Assembly (NCBI RefSeq): GCF_965644225.1
Contig: NZ_CBFFRJ010000010.1
Location: 1-63,345, forward strand
Direction of reading: 5' to 3'
Length of the DNA stretch: 63,345 nt
DNA from: CBFFRJ01 sp965644225
GTDB taxonomy: Bacteria > Pseudomonadota > Gammaproteobacteria > Enterobacterales > Enterobacteriaceae
Shown: piece after piece, positions 8,653 through 17,384 of the stretch
Position numbering within the stretch: the first letter of the stretch is position 1
Layout: each line of letters opens with the position of its first letter
Made by a program: the position numbers and the translations under genes
The notes under the pieces: generated by a model
Databases searched by the model: none
What the model was told of the DNA's origin: nothing
What the model saw: only the letters and a program-made list of their open reading frames with translations

Positions 8653-8665
8653 GAGAATCATTCTC
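8653..8665. promoter_or_regulatory. Fur-like palindrome at the rcnA start
   Basis: GAGAATCATTCTC is a perfect 6-1-6 inverted repeat resembling the Fur core GATAATnATTATC with two changes per site. It ends at the rcnA start codon. Fur has been reported to influence rcnA in E. coli. The assignment is tentative. Confidence 0.4.
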
Positions 8666-8688
8666 GCTAATTTTTATCTCATTAAATC

Positions 8689-8723
8689 TACTCCCCCCCA
8701 GTAAAAAATACTACCCCCCAGTA
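8689..8723. promoter_or_regulatory. Tandem RcnR operators
   Basis: Two 15-bp sites of the form TACT-N-CCCCCC-AGTA are seen at 8689-8703 and 8709-8723, centred 20 bp apart. This is the exact RcnR recognition element (TACT-G6-N-AGTA on the other strand). RcnR bound here would repress both rcnA and rcnR until Ni or Co is present. Confidence 0.93.
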
Positions 8724-8791
8724 GAATTAAGATCTCCTTCTGGATCTATGTTATTCTGCGATCCGCTCAGCACAGGTGAAATGAGGTCAGC

Positions 8792-9064
8792 ATGTCGCAT
8801 ACCATTCGGGATAAACGAAAACTCAAAGCGCGCGCCAGCAAGATAGAAGGGCAGGTGGTGGCGCTGAAGAAGATGCTGGATGAACCCCATGAATGTGCAC
8901 AGGTTTTGCAGCAGATTGCCGCCATTCGCGGCGCAGTAAATGGCCTGATGCGTGAAGTGATCAAGGGCAATTTGACCGATCATATCGTGCATGAAAATGA
9001 TGAAGTAAAGCGCGAAGCGGATCTCGACGTGGTGCTCAGCGTACTCGATTCCTACATCCGTTAA
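8792..9064 (+). CDS. rcnR: Nickel/cobalt-responsive repressor RcnR
   Basis: RcnR is a CsoR/RcnR-family helical tetramer that binds DNA when metal-free. The 90 residues keep the metal ligands: the N-terminal amine and His3 (MSH), Cys35 (HECAQV), and the His pair at about 60 and 64 (LTDHIVHEN region). Nearly the whole sequence matches the E. coli protein. It is divergent from rcnA, with its tandem operators in between. Its TAA stop overlaps the stop of convergent yphH by 4 bases (TTAA). Confidence 0.96.
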   Translation: MSHTIRDKRKLKARASKIEGQVVALKKMLDEPHECAQVLQQIAAIRGAVNGLMREVIKGNLTDHIVHENDEVKREADLDVVLSVLDSYIR

Positions 9065-10254
9065 TGCATCTCAGCGAGCAGCGCCTCAACGTATAAATAG
9101 CCAATTCCCATAATTTGTTGGGCCCGGCTTAATTGCCCAAAGCCGATCTGGGTGGCTTTGATTCGCGGATTTCCGCCGTGATCGAACGGATTCAATCCGG
9201 TCTGCCCGACGATAGTATTAAGCCAGCGATCGCCAAACGCGCAACTGCGGCCATAGAGCCATATCTGATTGATATTCAAGATATTTAAAAAGTTATATAA
9301 ACTCAGGCCAATGGCGCAGGCGGCATTTTCTACCCAGGCATTAATCCGGGTATCTCCTGCCTGCCAGGCGGCGATAAGCTGTGAGGTGGTGAGCGTCTGT
9401 GGATCCAGTTTGGGGGCAGGCTGAGACTTCAGCCAGATCCGCGCCTGCTTTTTCAGGGCGCTGAGTGAGGCGACGGTTTCCAGGCAGCCATAGCGCCCGC
9501 AGTCGCAGGCAATCCCATCGGGATCAATAATGGTGTGGCCAATTTGCCCGCTGCCGTACAGCGTGCCACGGTAAATCTTTTCGTTAATCACAAAGGAAGA
9601 GCCAATTCCGTAATCCACGTTGATCACGCAAAAATCCCGCTCCTGAGCGCTGTTCTGCCACTTTTCCGCCAGCGCCAGCATCACACAATCGTTGTCCACC
9701 ATTACCCGAACGCCCAGCTTTTCTTCCAGCAGATATTTCAGCTCGACCGGTTCACTCCAGGGGGCCTGCGGCATATTTTGCGAGACGCCGGTGACAGGAT
9801 TGACCTGCCCGTGGACGCCCAGAGCCAGATTAATGGTATGACCCGGCCAGGCTTTGCGGTAGCGGTGCCAGCACTGCTCAATGGCGGCCAGCAATGCCTG
9901 TGGGTTGGGGGCATTCAACGTGTGGCGTTCATATTCCCCTTTCGGGCTCAGGCAGGCGTTGGCGAGCTGGCATTTAATGCTGGTGGGGGTGATGTTCATG
10001 CAAAGCGTCCAGGGGCCATCCGGTGCAATAAGCCAGGTACCGCCGCTGTGGCCGCGGGTGGGCTTGTCATCCATCACATTCAGTACCCGTTTATCCGCTT
10101 CCAGCTCCTGAAGGATATTACTGATGGCCGGGATGGAAATATGTGCCAGCCTGGCAAGCGTTGATTTACTGGCGCGCTTCTGACGATAAATATGTTCAAG
10201 CACCACGCATTTGTTGATGCGACGAATTTGCTGGTTGTTAATGCAGACGCCCAT
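9061..10254 (-). CDS. yphH: ROK-family transcriptional regulator YphH
   Basis: YphH is an NagC/Mlc-type ROK protein of 397 residues, equal to the E. coli length. The N-terminal winged helix-turn-helix (about 14-60) is followed by a sugar-kinase fold with a ROK-type segment (NLALGVHGQVNPVTG), a glycine-rich VDYGIGSSF loop and the zinc motif CDCGRYGCLE. It is divergent from the yphG-B cluster, so it probably regulates it in response to a sugar or sugar phosphate; that is inference from position. A perfect palindrome just upstream of its start is a candidate operator. It overlaps rcnR tail to tail. Confidence 0.9.
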   Translation of the reverse strand: MGVCINNQQIRRINKCVVLEHIYRQKRASKSTLARLAHISIPAISNILQELEADKRVLNVMDDKPTRGHSGGTWLIAPDGPWTLCMNITPTSIKCQLANACLSPKGEYERHTLNAPNPQALLAAIEQCWHRYRKAWPGHTINLALGVHGQVNPVTGVSQNMPQAPWSEPVELKYLLEEKLGVRVMVDNDCVMLALAEKWQNSAQERDFCVINVDYGIGSSFVINEKIYRGTLYGSGQIGHTIIDPDGIACDCGRYGCLETVASLSALKKQARIWLKSQPAPKLDPQTLTTSQLIAAWQAGDTRINAWVENAACAIGLSLYNFLNILNINQIWLYGRSCAFGDRWLNTIVGQTGLNPFDHGGNPRIKATQIGFGQLSRAQQIMGIGYLYVEALLAEMH

Positions 10255-10259
10255 GATTA

Positions 10260-10274
10260 CTAAACCCTGTTTAG
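10260..10274. promoter_or_regulatory. Candidate YphH operator palindrome
   Basis: CTAAAC-CCT-GTTTAG is a perfect 6-3-6 inverted repeat five bases upstream of the yphH start codon. The sequence TTTAGTGT from its right arm (10270-10277) recurs at 10341-10348, 24 bases before yphG. A looped or paired operator for the divergent genes is possible. Function is inferred only. Confidence 0.45.
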
Positions 10275-10371
10275 TGTATTGCGTGATTATTGTGCGAAAA
10301 CCCCTTTCCTTTGTCTGTCAGACTGCCCACAAATCCACATTTTAGTGTGTCTTGTTAATTAAGAGGGCTAT

Positions 10372-13300
10372 ATGGAACCCGTAAAAGTCTGGCGTGAAAC
10401 CGTCTTTATCCCTACTTACGAAACCGGTCCGCAGGACATTCACCCGATGTTTCTCGACAACCGCGTTTATCAGGGGTCAACGGGCGCCGTCTACCCCTAC
10501 GGCGTGACTGATACGCTGAGCGACAGCAAAACAGAGAAAGCGTGGCAGGCCGTTTGGCTGGAAAACGACTATCTGAAAATCATGATCCTCCCGGAGCTGG
10601 GCGGCCGCGTGCAGAAGGCGTTCGATAAGGTCAAACAGCGCGATTTTGTTTACCACAACGAGGTGATTAAACCCGCGCTGGTGGGATTGCTCGGCCCCTG
10701 GATCTCCGGCGGGATTGAATTTAACTGGCCGCAGCACCATCGTCCCACCACCTATATGCCAGTGGACTGCACCATTGAAGAACAGGATGACGGCAGCAAG
10801 ACGGTGTGGGTAGGAGAGACGGAGCCGATGCACGGTTTACAGGTGATGACCGGATTCACTCTGCGTCCTGACCGTGCCGCGCTGGAAATTGGCAGTCGCG
10901 TGTATAACGGAAATGTCACGCCACGCCATTTCTTATGGTGGGCAAACCCGGCGGTAAAAGGGGGCGATAGCCATCAGAGCGTCTTCCCGCCGGATGTTAC
11001 CGCTGTCTTTGATCACGGCAAACGCGCCGTCTCCGCTTTCCCCATTGCCACGGGTACCTACTACAAAGTCGATTACTCCGCGGGTGTCGATATTTCGCGA
11101 TACAAGAATGTGCCCGTGCCGACCTCCTATATGGCGGAAAAGTCAGCCTATGACTTTGTGGGGGCCTGGTCCCACGATGAAGATGGCGGGCTGCTGCACG
11201 TGGCTGATCACCATATTGCGCCGGGCAAAAAGCAGTGGAGCTGGGGGCATAGCGAATTCGGTCAGGCCTGGGATCGCAGTCTCACTGATGAGAACGGTCC
11301 TTATATCGAGCTGATGACCGGTATTTATGCCGATAATCAGCCCGATTTCACCTGGCTTGATGCCTTTGAAGAGAAACGCTTCGTCCAGTATTTTCTGCCT
11401 TATCATTCACTGGGTATGGTGCAAAACGCCTCGCGGGATGCGGTGCTGAAACTGCAGCGCAGTGAACAAGGCGTGGCCTGGGGGCTGTATGCCATCGCCA
11501 GCCTGGTCGGACACCGATTAATGATTTATGAAGCCGGGAACAACGCCCCGCTGCTCGATAAAGCAGTGGATATGCTGCCCTGTACGGTGTTGCAGGGAGA
11601 ACTTGACGGTGCGGCTTTGGCGCGGTTGACCATCACTCTGCATGACGAGCAGGGCCGGGCGGTTCTGAGCTATGAAGAGCATCAGATCGGTGAGATGCCA
11701 CTGCCGGAAGTGGCCACGGCGCCTGCGGCAGCGGGTGAGATAACCTCTGCCGACGAGGCCTGGTTTATCGGCCAGCATCTGGAGCAGTACAACCACGCCA
11801 GCCGTTCGGCGTTTGACTATTACGCCCGTGGCGTGGCGATTGATCCGCTCGATTATCGCTGCAACCTGGCGCTGGCGACCCTTGAGTACAACCGCGCAGA
11901 CTATCCCCGCGCGGTGGAATATGCCACTCAGGCGCTGGCCCGCGCCCATCGGCTGAATAAAAATCCGCAGTGCGGGATGGCGAGCCTTATCCGCGCCAGC
12001 GCCCTTGAGCGCCAGCAGCGCTGGCAGGATGCCGAAGAGGATTTCTGGCGTGCCACCTGGAGCGGCAACAGCAAGGCCGCCGGGTTTTATGGCCTGGCGC
12101 GGCTGGCAGCCAGGACGCATCGCTTCGCCGACGCTATTGAGTTCTGCCGTCAGAGCCTGCGCGCCAGTCCCACCAATCAGGATGTGCTCTGCCTGCGTTC
12201 GCTGCTTTTACAGTTAAGTGGTCGGGATGATGAGGCGACCGCGCAACAGCATGTTCTGCAACACGACTACCCGTTAAACCCGACGGTGTGGTGGCTACAG
12301 TGGCAGTTTACCCGTAGTGAGAGCTCACTTCAGGCATGGCGAAACCTGTGCGGCGGCCGCGATATCAACGCACTCACCACCGCAGGGCAGCTTCTGAGCT
12401 GGGGGATGACGGCGCTGGCGCAGGAGGTGCTGGAGTTGCTGGCCTGTGAGCGTACTTTGCCGCTGTTATTACAGGCGAGCCTGTTGCCGCCGGCACAGCG
12501 CGCGCCGTTAATTGCCCGGGCTGTTGCGGCTTTCCCGCAGTTTGTCCGCTTCCCCAATACTCTGGATGAGATCGCCGCATTAACCGCGCTCCCGGAAAGC
12601 GCTTTTACCCGCCATCTGCTGGCCTGCTTTTATTACAGCAAGCGTAACGATGCACAAGCCGTTGCCCTCTGGCAGCAATGTGTGGCAATGGACGACGGCT
12701 TTGCCGACGCCTGGCGCGGGCTGGCTATTTATGCCTGGAACAAACAGCAGGATGCCGCTCAGGCCACCCGTTATCTTGACACCGCCTGTCGACTGCAACC
12801 GGACGATGCCCGACTGCTGTTTGAGCGCGACCTGCTGGCGAAGCTGACCGGAGCGAGTGCGCAAAGTCGGCTGGAGCGGCTGGAGGGTAACCTCGCCTGC
12901 GCGCTTAAGCGTGATGATATGACCGCCGAATTACTCAATCTCTGGCATCTTTGCGACAAAACTCAGCGTGCAACTGAGGTGCTCGCCAGGCGTAAGTTCC
13001 ATCCCTGGGAAGGGGGGGAGGGCAAAGTCACCAGCCAGTTTATTCTCAACCGGTTACTGCAGGCGTGGCAGGCCATCGACAGCCACCAGCCAGCCCAGGC
13101 TGAAGAGCGGCTTATTGACGCATTACGCTACCCGGAAAACCTCAGTGAAGGACGTCTTCCTGGTCAGAGCGACAACGACATCTGGTTCTGGCTGGGGGTC
13201 TGTGCGCGACTACAGGGGGATGAAGCTCAGGCCAGGGTGGCCTGGCAAAAAGCGGCCCAGGGCGATCGCAGCCTCAACGTGCACAGCTATTACAACGATC

Positions 13301-13653
13301 AACCGGTGGATTACCTGTTCTGGCAGGGCATTGCGCTACGCATGCTCGGGGACGATGCTGCGGCTGATGCGCTGTTTACGGACATGGCACGCTGGGCAGA
13401 CCACATGGCGGATGCGCCAGTCGAGGCGGATTTCTTCGCTGTATCACAACCGGATCTCCTGTCGCTGTACGGCAATTTGCGGCAACAACATCAGGAGAAA
13501 TGCCTGTATATACAGGCGCTGGCGGCGGCCGGAAAAGGTGAGCAAAGCGAATGGCAGCAGGCCTGCGCGGCGCTGAATGCCCTTAACCCGGCCTGGCCAA
13601 AAGCGGCCCTGTTTCAGCAGGTGATGGGCTACGTGCTGCATCTCATTCACTAA
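10372..13653 (+). CDS. yphG: DUF5107/TPR protein YphG
   Basis: YphG is a 1093-residue cytoplasmic protein without a signal peptide. The N-terminal half (about 1-400) has the aldose-epimerase-like beta-rich DUF5107 look (GGRVQKAFDK, PHHRPTTYMPVDCTI). The C-terminal half has TPR-like helical repeats (YNHASRSAFDYYARGVAIDPLDYRCNLALATLEYNRADYPRAVEYATQALA and later copies). The biochemical function is unknown. It is the first gene of the yphG-F-E-D-C-B run, next to a sugar ABC importer, a zinc dehydrogenase and an aldose epimerase, so a role in recognising or processing the imported carbohydrate is plausible. AGAGGG precedes the ATG. Confidence 0.88.
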   Translation: MEPVKVWRETVFIPTYETGPQDIHPMFLDNRVYQGSTGAVYPYGVTDTLSDSKTEKAWQAVWLENDYLKIMILPELGGRVQKAFDKVKQRDFVYHNEVIKPALVGLLGPWISGGIEFNWPQHHRPTTYMPVDCTIEEQDDGSKTVWVGETEPMHGLQVMTGFTLRPDRAALEIGSRVYNGNVTPRHFLWWANPAVKGGDSHQSVFPPDVTAVFDHGKRAVSAFPIATGTYYKVDYSAGVDISRYKNVPVPTSYMAEKSAYDFVGAWSHDEDGGLLHVADHHIAPGKKQWSWGHSEFGQAWDRSLTDENGPYIELMTGIYADNQPDFTWLDAFEEKRFVQYFLPYHSLGMVQNASRDAVLKLQRSEQGVAWGLYAIASLVGHRLMIYEAGNNAPLLDKAVDMLPCTVLQGELDGAALARLTITLHDEQGRAVLSYEEHQIGEMPLPEVATAPAAAGEITSADEAWFIGQHLEQYNHASRSAFDYYARGVAIDPLDYRCNLALATLEYNRADYPRAVEYATQALARAHRLNKNPQCGMASLIRASALERQQRWQDAEEDFWRATWSGNSKAAGFYGLARLAARTHRFADAIEFCRQSLRASPTNQDVLCLRSLLLQLSGRDDEATAQQHVLQHDYPLNPTVWWLQWQFTRSESSLQAWRNLCGGRDINALTTAGQLLSWGMTALAQEVLELLACERTLPLLLQASLLPPAQRAPLIARAVAAFPQFVRFPNTLDEIAALTALPESAFTRHLLACFYYSKRNDAQAVALWQQCVAMDDGFADAWRGLAIYAWNKQQDAAQATRYLDTACRLQPDDARLLFERDLLAKLTGASAQSRLERLEGNLACALKRDDMTAELLNLWHLCDKTQRATEVLARRKFHPWEGGEGKVTSQFILNRLLQAWQAIDSHQPAQAEERLIDALRYPENLSEGRLPGQSDNDIWFWLGVCARLQGDEAQARVAWQKAAQGDRSLNVHSYYNDQPVDYLFWQGIALRMLGDDAAADALFTDMARWADHMADAPVEADFFAVSQPDLLSLYGNLRQQHQEKCLYIQALAAAGKGEQSEWQQACAALNALNPAWPKAALFQQVMGYVLHLIH

Positions 13654-13796
13654 ATCTTGTTTACTGAAATCTGCGAGCGGCCTGACCGCCGCTCCTGGCT
13701 CAATCGTTAAAATATATCGCAAATATAAGTCAGAACCACCGCGGGAGGTTGCCGCGTTACAACACAACAACACCAGGACCCTACAAGGAGACGATT

Positions 13797-14780
13797 ATGT
13801 CCCGCAGATTAAAAGCGTCGCTTTTGGCGCTGACACTCTTTCCTCTCTTCACCACTGTTGTTAGCGCTAATGCTGAGCCCAAAGAGATGACTATTGGCGC
13901 TATCTATCTCGATACCCAGGGCTATTACGCAGGCGTGCGGCAAGGCGTTCAGGATGCGGCCAAAGCCTCCGAGGTTAAGGTCCAGCTGATTGAGACCAAT
14001 GCTCAGGGCGATATTTCAAAAGAGAGCTCGTTTATCGATACCCTTGTGGCGCGCAACGTGGACGCCATCATTCTCTCTGCTGTTTCTGAAAATGGCAGCA
14101 GCCGTACCCTGCGTCGGGCCAGTGAAGCAGGGATCCCGATACTTTGTTACAACACCTGCATTAGCCAAAAAGGGGTGGAGAAATACGTTGCCGCCTGGCT
14201 GGTGGGCGATCCGCTGGAGTTTGGCCGCAAATTAGGTCAGGCCGCCGCCGACTACTTTATCGCCAGCAATATCACGGAACCGAAAATCGCCGTCATTAAC
14301 TGCGAAGCCTATGAGGTGTGCGTTCAGCGCCGTAAAGGCTTTGAAGAGGCGCTGAAGGCGAAAGTGCCGGGGATGATAATCGTCGCCAACCAGGAGGGAA
14401 CCGTGCTCGACAAGGCCATTTCGGTGGGCGAAAAGCTGATTATCGCGACGCCGGACATCGACGCCATCATGGGGGAATCCGGTGGGGCGACCCTCGGGGC
14501 GGTTAAAGCGGTGCGTAACCAGAACAAGGCCGGGAAGATTGCGGTATTCGGTTCGGATATGACCACGGAAATTGCTCAGGAGCTACAAAATAACCAGGTG
14601 CTTAAAGCGGTGGTCGACATCTCCGGCAAGAAGATGGGTGACGCAGTCTTCGCTCAGACGCTGAAGGTGGTCAACAATACGCCGCCCAAAGAGAAGGTGA
14701 TTCAGGTACCTATCGATCTTTACACCCGGGCGGAAGACGGCAAGCGGTGGCTGGCAACCCATGTTGACGGGTTACCCTGA
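13797..14780 (+). CDS. yphF: Periplasmic sugar-binding protein YphF
   Basis: YphF is the solute-binding subunit of a CUT2 (ribose/xylose-type) ABC importer. The chosen ATG at 13797 follows AAGGAG and gives 327 residues. A signal peptide spans about residues 1-26 (MSRRLK, hydrophobic core, VSANA cleavage). The mature protein has the periplasmic-binding-protein 4 layout (TIGAIYLDTQGYYAGVRQGVQDAAK, IDTLVARNVDAIILSA, IMGESGGATLGAVKAV). The ligand is unknown; related proteins bind ribose, galactose or autoinducer-2. It lies 143 bases after yphG, a gap with no obvious terminator. Confidence 0.93.
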   Translation: MSRRLKASLLALTLFPLFTTVVSANAEPKEMTIGAIYLDTQGYYAGVRQGVQDAAKASEVKVQLIETNAQGDISKESSFIDTLVARNVDAIILSAVSENGSSRTLRRASEAGIPILCYNTCISQKGVEKYVAAWLVGDPLEFGRKLGQAAADYFIASNITEPKIAVINCEAYEVCVQRRKGFEEALKAKVPGMIIVANQEGTVLDKAISVGEKLIIATPDIDAIMGESGGATLGAVKAVRNQNKAGKIAVFGSDMTTEIAQELQNNQVLKAVVDISGKKMGDAVFAQTLKVVNNTPPKEKVIQVPIDLYTRAEDGKRWLATHVDGLP

Positions 14781-14790
14781 CCAGAGGCAG

Positions 14791-16302
14791 ATGGCGATGG
14801 TGATGCATGCAACCCCCATCGCCTCCGTGACCGGAGGAAATAAGCGTTACCCTGGCGTAGTCGCGCTGGATAACGTCGATTTCACTCTTCACCGGGGCGA
14901 AGTCAGAGCCTTGCTCGGTAAAAACGGCGCAGGGAAATCCACACTTATTCGAATGTTGACGGGCAGTGAACGGCTGGACAGCGGCGACGTTCACCTCTCG
15001 GGGTCGTTACTTGATGGCGGTGATGCCAGCCTGACCCGGCGGGCAGCTGAGCTGGGCGTTCGTGCTGTTTATCAGGAACTGAGTCTGGTGGAGGGAATGA
15101 CCGTTGCAGAAAACCTGTGTCTCGGTCAGTGGCCAAAACGGCGTGGGATGATTGACCAGGCGCAGATGCAACAAGCAGCCCGCCAGTGTCTTGCCAGACT
15201 TGGGGTCGATGTCGAGCCGGATGCGCTGGTGGAAAGTTTAAGTCCGGCGCAAAAGCAGCTGGTGGAAATTGCCAGGGTTATGGCCGGAGATCCGAAGCTG
15301 GTGATCCTCGATGAGCCCACCAGCTCCCTTGCCAGCGCGGAAGTGGAACTGGTTATGGCCGCAGTGACAAAGATGTCGGCGCTGGGCGTGGCGGTTATCT
15401 ACGTAAGCCATCGGATGGAGGAGATCCGCCGTATTGCGTCATCGGCCACTATCATGCGTGACGGCCAGGTGGCAGGCAATGTGGCGCTCCGGAACACCAC
15501 GACCAGCCATATCGTTGCCCTGATGCTCGGGCGCGAGCATGAAGAGCAGGTGCCGGTATCCCGACGAGTTTTGCCGGAGGAGGCGGTGCTGGAGGTGCAG
15601 GGGCTGTGTCTGCCGCCGAAGCTTGACGCGATCTCTTTCACCCTCAAACGCGGCGAGGTGCTGGGTATTGCCGGGCTGCTGGGGGCCGGGCGTAGCGAAC
15701 TGCTGAAGGCCATTGTCGGGCTGGAGCCGTTTGATTCAGGCGTCGTCACCCTTAACGGCGAAACGCTGCGTCAGCCGGACTACGCCGGGATGCTTAAGCG
15801 CGGAATAGGTTATACGCCGGAAAATCGCAAGGAGGCGGGAGTCATTCCCTTGCTCGGGGTGGATGAAAATACGGTTTTCACCAACCGCCATGCCGTCAGC
15901 GTTCGCGGGGTCCTGCAATGGCCGCGTATTCGCACTTTCACTGAAAGCATCATGCAGCGGATGAGCGTCAAAGCCAGCAGCAGTGAGACGGCCATCGGCA
16001 CGCTTTCCGGCGGTAATCAGCAAAAAGTGGTTATTGGCCGCTGGGTCTATGCGGGCAGCCAAATTCTGTTGCTCGATGAGCCTACCCGCGGCGTGGATAT
16101 CGAAGCCAAACAACAGATCTACCGCATTGTGCGCGAACTGGCGCAGGAAGGGAAAAGCGTGGTGTTTATTTCCAGCGAAGTGGAGGAGCTGCCGCTGGTC
16201 TGCGACCGAATCCTGTTGTTACAGCGAGGAACCTTCACCCGCGAATTTGTCTCCCCTGTCAGCGTGGATGAACTGATGTCCGCGATTTTATCTGTCCATT
16301 GA
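14791..16302 (+). CDS. yphE: Sugar ABC transporter ATPase YphE
   Basis: YphE is the double-domain ATPase of the CUT2 importer. The first nucleotide-binding domain has Walker A GKNGAGKST, signature LSPAQKQ and Walker B VILDEP. The second has the usual degenerate Walker A (GLLGAGRSE), signature LSGGNQQK and LLLDEP, as in RbsA. The start at 14791 gives 503 residues, the E. coli length; the ATG at 14797 is better spaced from GAGG and is equally likely. An upstream ATG at 14761 would overlap yphF. yphD follows after 22 bases. Confidence 0.94.
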   Translation: MAMVMHATPIASVTGGNKRYPGVVALDNVDFTLHRGEVRALLGKNGAGKSTLIRMLTGSERLDSGDVHLSGSLLDGGDASLTRRAAELGVRAVYQELSLVEGMTVAENLCLGQWPKRRGMIDQAQMQQAARQCLARLGVDVEPDALVESLSPAQKQLVEIARVMAGDPKLVILDEPTSSLASAEVELVMAAVTKMSALGVAVIYVSHRMEEIRRIASSATIMRDGQVAGNVALRNTTTSHIVALMLGREHEEQVPVSRRVLPEEAVLEVQGLCLPPKLDAISFTLKRGEVLGIAGLLGAGRSELLKAIVGLEPFDSGVVTLNGETLRQPDYAGMLKRGIGYTPENRKEAGVIPLLGVDENTVFTNRHAVSVRGVLQWPRIRTFTESIMQRMSVKASSSETAIGTLSGGNQQKVVIGRWVYAGSQILLLDEPTRGVDIEAKQQIYRIVRELAQEGKSVVFISSEVEELPLVCDRILLLQRGTFTREFVSPVSVDELMSAILSVH

Positions 16303-16324
16303 TGACTGCCCTACAGAGGAATTT

Positions 16325-17323
16325 ATGATGTCAGCCTCATCTGTCACCTTGCCGCAGGGCAAACAAGGATCGCTAAAACAGTTTATCGGTCGGCATATCA
16401 ATGTGGTCGGCCTGCTGGTGGTGATCGCCATGCTGTACCTGGTGTTTTCGCTTAATGCTCCCGGGTTTATCTCGCTCAATAATCAAATGAATATGCTGCG
16501 CGATGCCGCCACCATTGGGATCGCCGCCTGGGCCATGACGCTGATTATTATCTCCGGCGAAATTGATGTCAGCATCGGGCCGATGGTGGCCTTTGTCTCC
16601 GTCTGCCTGGCGTTTCTGTTGCAGTTCCAGGTGCCGCTTGTCCTTGCCTGTTTGCTGGTACTACTGCTCGGGGCGGCGATGGGAACGCTGGCCGGTATTT
16701 TACGTGGCGTGTTCAACGTACCGAGCTTTGTGGCGACCTTAGGCTTATGGAGTGCGCTGCGCGGGATGGGGCTGTTTATGACCAACGCGCTGCCGGTGCC
16801 GATTGAAGAAAACGACGTACTGGACTGGCTGGGAGGGCAATTTCTGGGGGTGCCGGTTTCCGCCCTGATAATGCTGCTGCTGTTTGCGGTCTTCGTGTTT
16901 ATTAGCCGTAAAACCGCCTTTGGCCGCTCGGTTTTTGCCGTCGGCGGCAATGCCACGGCAGCCCAGCTGTGCGGCATTAATGTTAAACGGGTGCGGATTT
17001 TGATTTTCACCCTTTCGGGCCTGCTGGCGGCGGTGACCGGCATTCTGCTGGCGGCCCGGCTTGGGTCAGGCAACGCCGGAGCGGCAAACGGTCTGGAGTT
17101 CGATGTTATTGCCGCGGTGGTGGTTGGGGGGACGGCGCTCTCCGGTGGTCGCGGATCGTTGCTTGGCACTTTGCTTGGCGTTCTGGTGATAACGCTTATC
17201 GGCAACGGCCTGGTGTTACTCGGTATTAACTCCTTTTTCCAGCAGGTGGTACGCGGCGTCATCATCGTCGTGGCGGTACTGGCGAACATTCTGCTGACCC
17301 AGCGGAACAGTAAAAAGCGCTGA
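16325..17323 (+). CDS. yphD: Sugar ABC transporter permease YphD
   Basis: YphD is an inner-membrane permease of the BPD_transp_2 family, 332 residues like E. coli YphD. It has eight to ten hydrophobic segments and the conserved cytoplasmic loop (GRSVFAVGGNATAAQLCGINVKRVR) that docks the ATPase in RbsC-type permeases. The ATG follows AGAGGAA. It is the only permease gene and presumably forms a homodimer with YphE and YphF. Confidence 0.94.
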   Translation: MMSASSVTLPQGKQGSLKQFIGRHINVVGLLVVIAMLYLVFSLNAPGFISLNNQMNMLRDAATIGIAAWAMTLIIISGEIDVSIGPMVAFVSVCLAFLLQFQVPLVLACLLVLLLGAAMGTLAGILRGVFNVPSFVATLGLWSALRGMGLFMTNALPVPIEENDVLDWLGGQFLGVPVSALIMLLLFAVFVFISRKTAFGRSVFAVGGNATAAQLCGINVKRVRILIFTLSGLLAAVTGILLAARLGSGNAGAANGLEFDVIAAVVVGGTALSGGRGSLLGTLLGVLVITLIGNGLVLLGINSFFQQVVRGVIIVVAVLANILLTQRNSKKR

Positions 17324-17384
17324 TTAGATTACTCTTCGCGCCGGACCGGCGCCAACACGATTGCTACAGAGGAACGAGGGAATG

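Noticed and set aside
7798..8661. RcnA start at 8661
   Set aside because: The ATG at 8652 gives the N-terminus (MTDF) that matches the E. coli protein (MTEF); the longer form is possible but less likely.
16483..17289. 268-codon open frame antisense to yphD
   Set aside because: Antisense to a membrane permease gene, giving a Pro/Ser/Thr-rich sequence without motifs.
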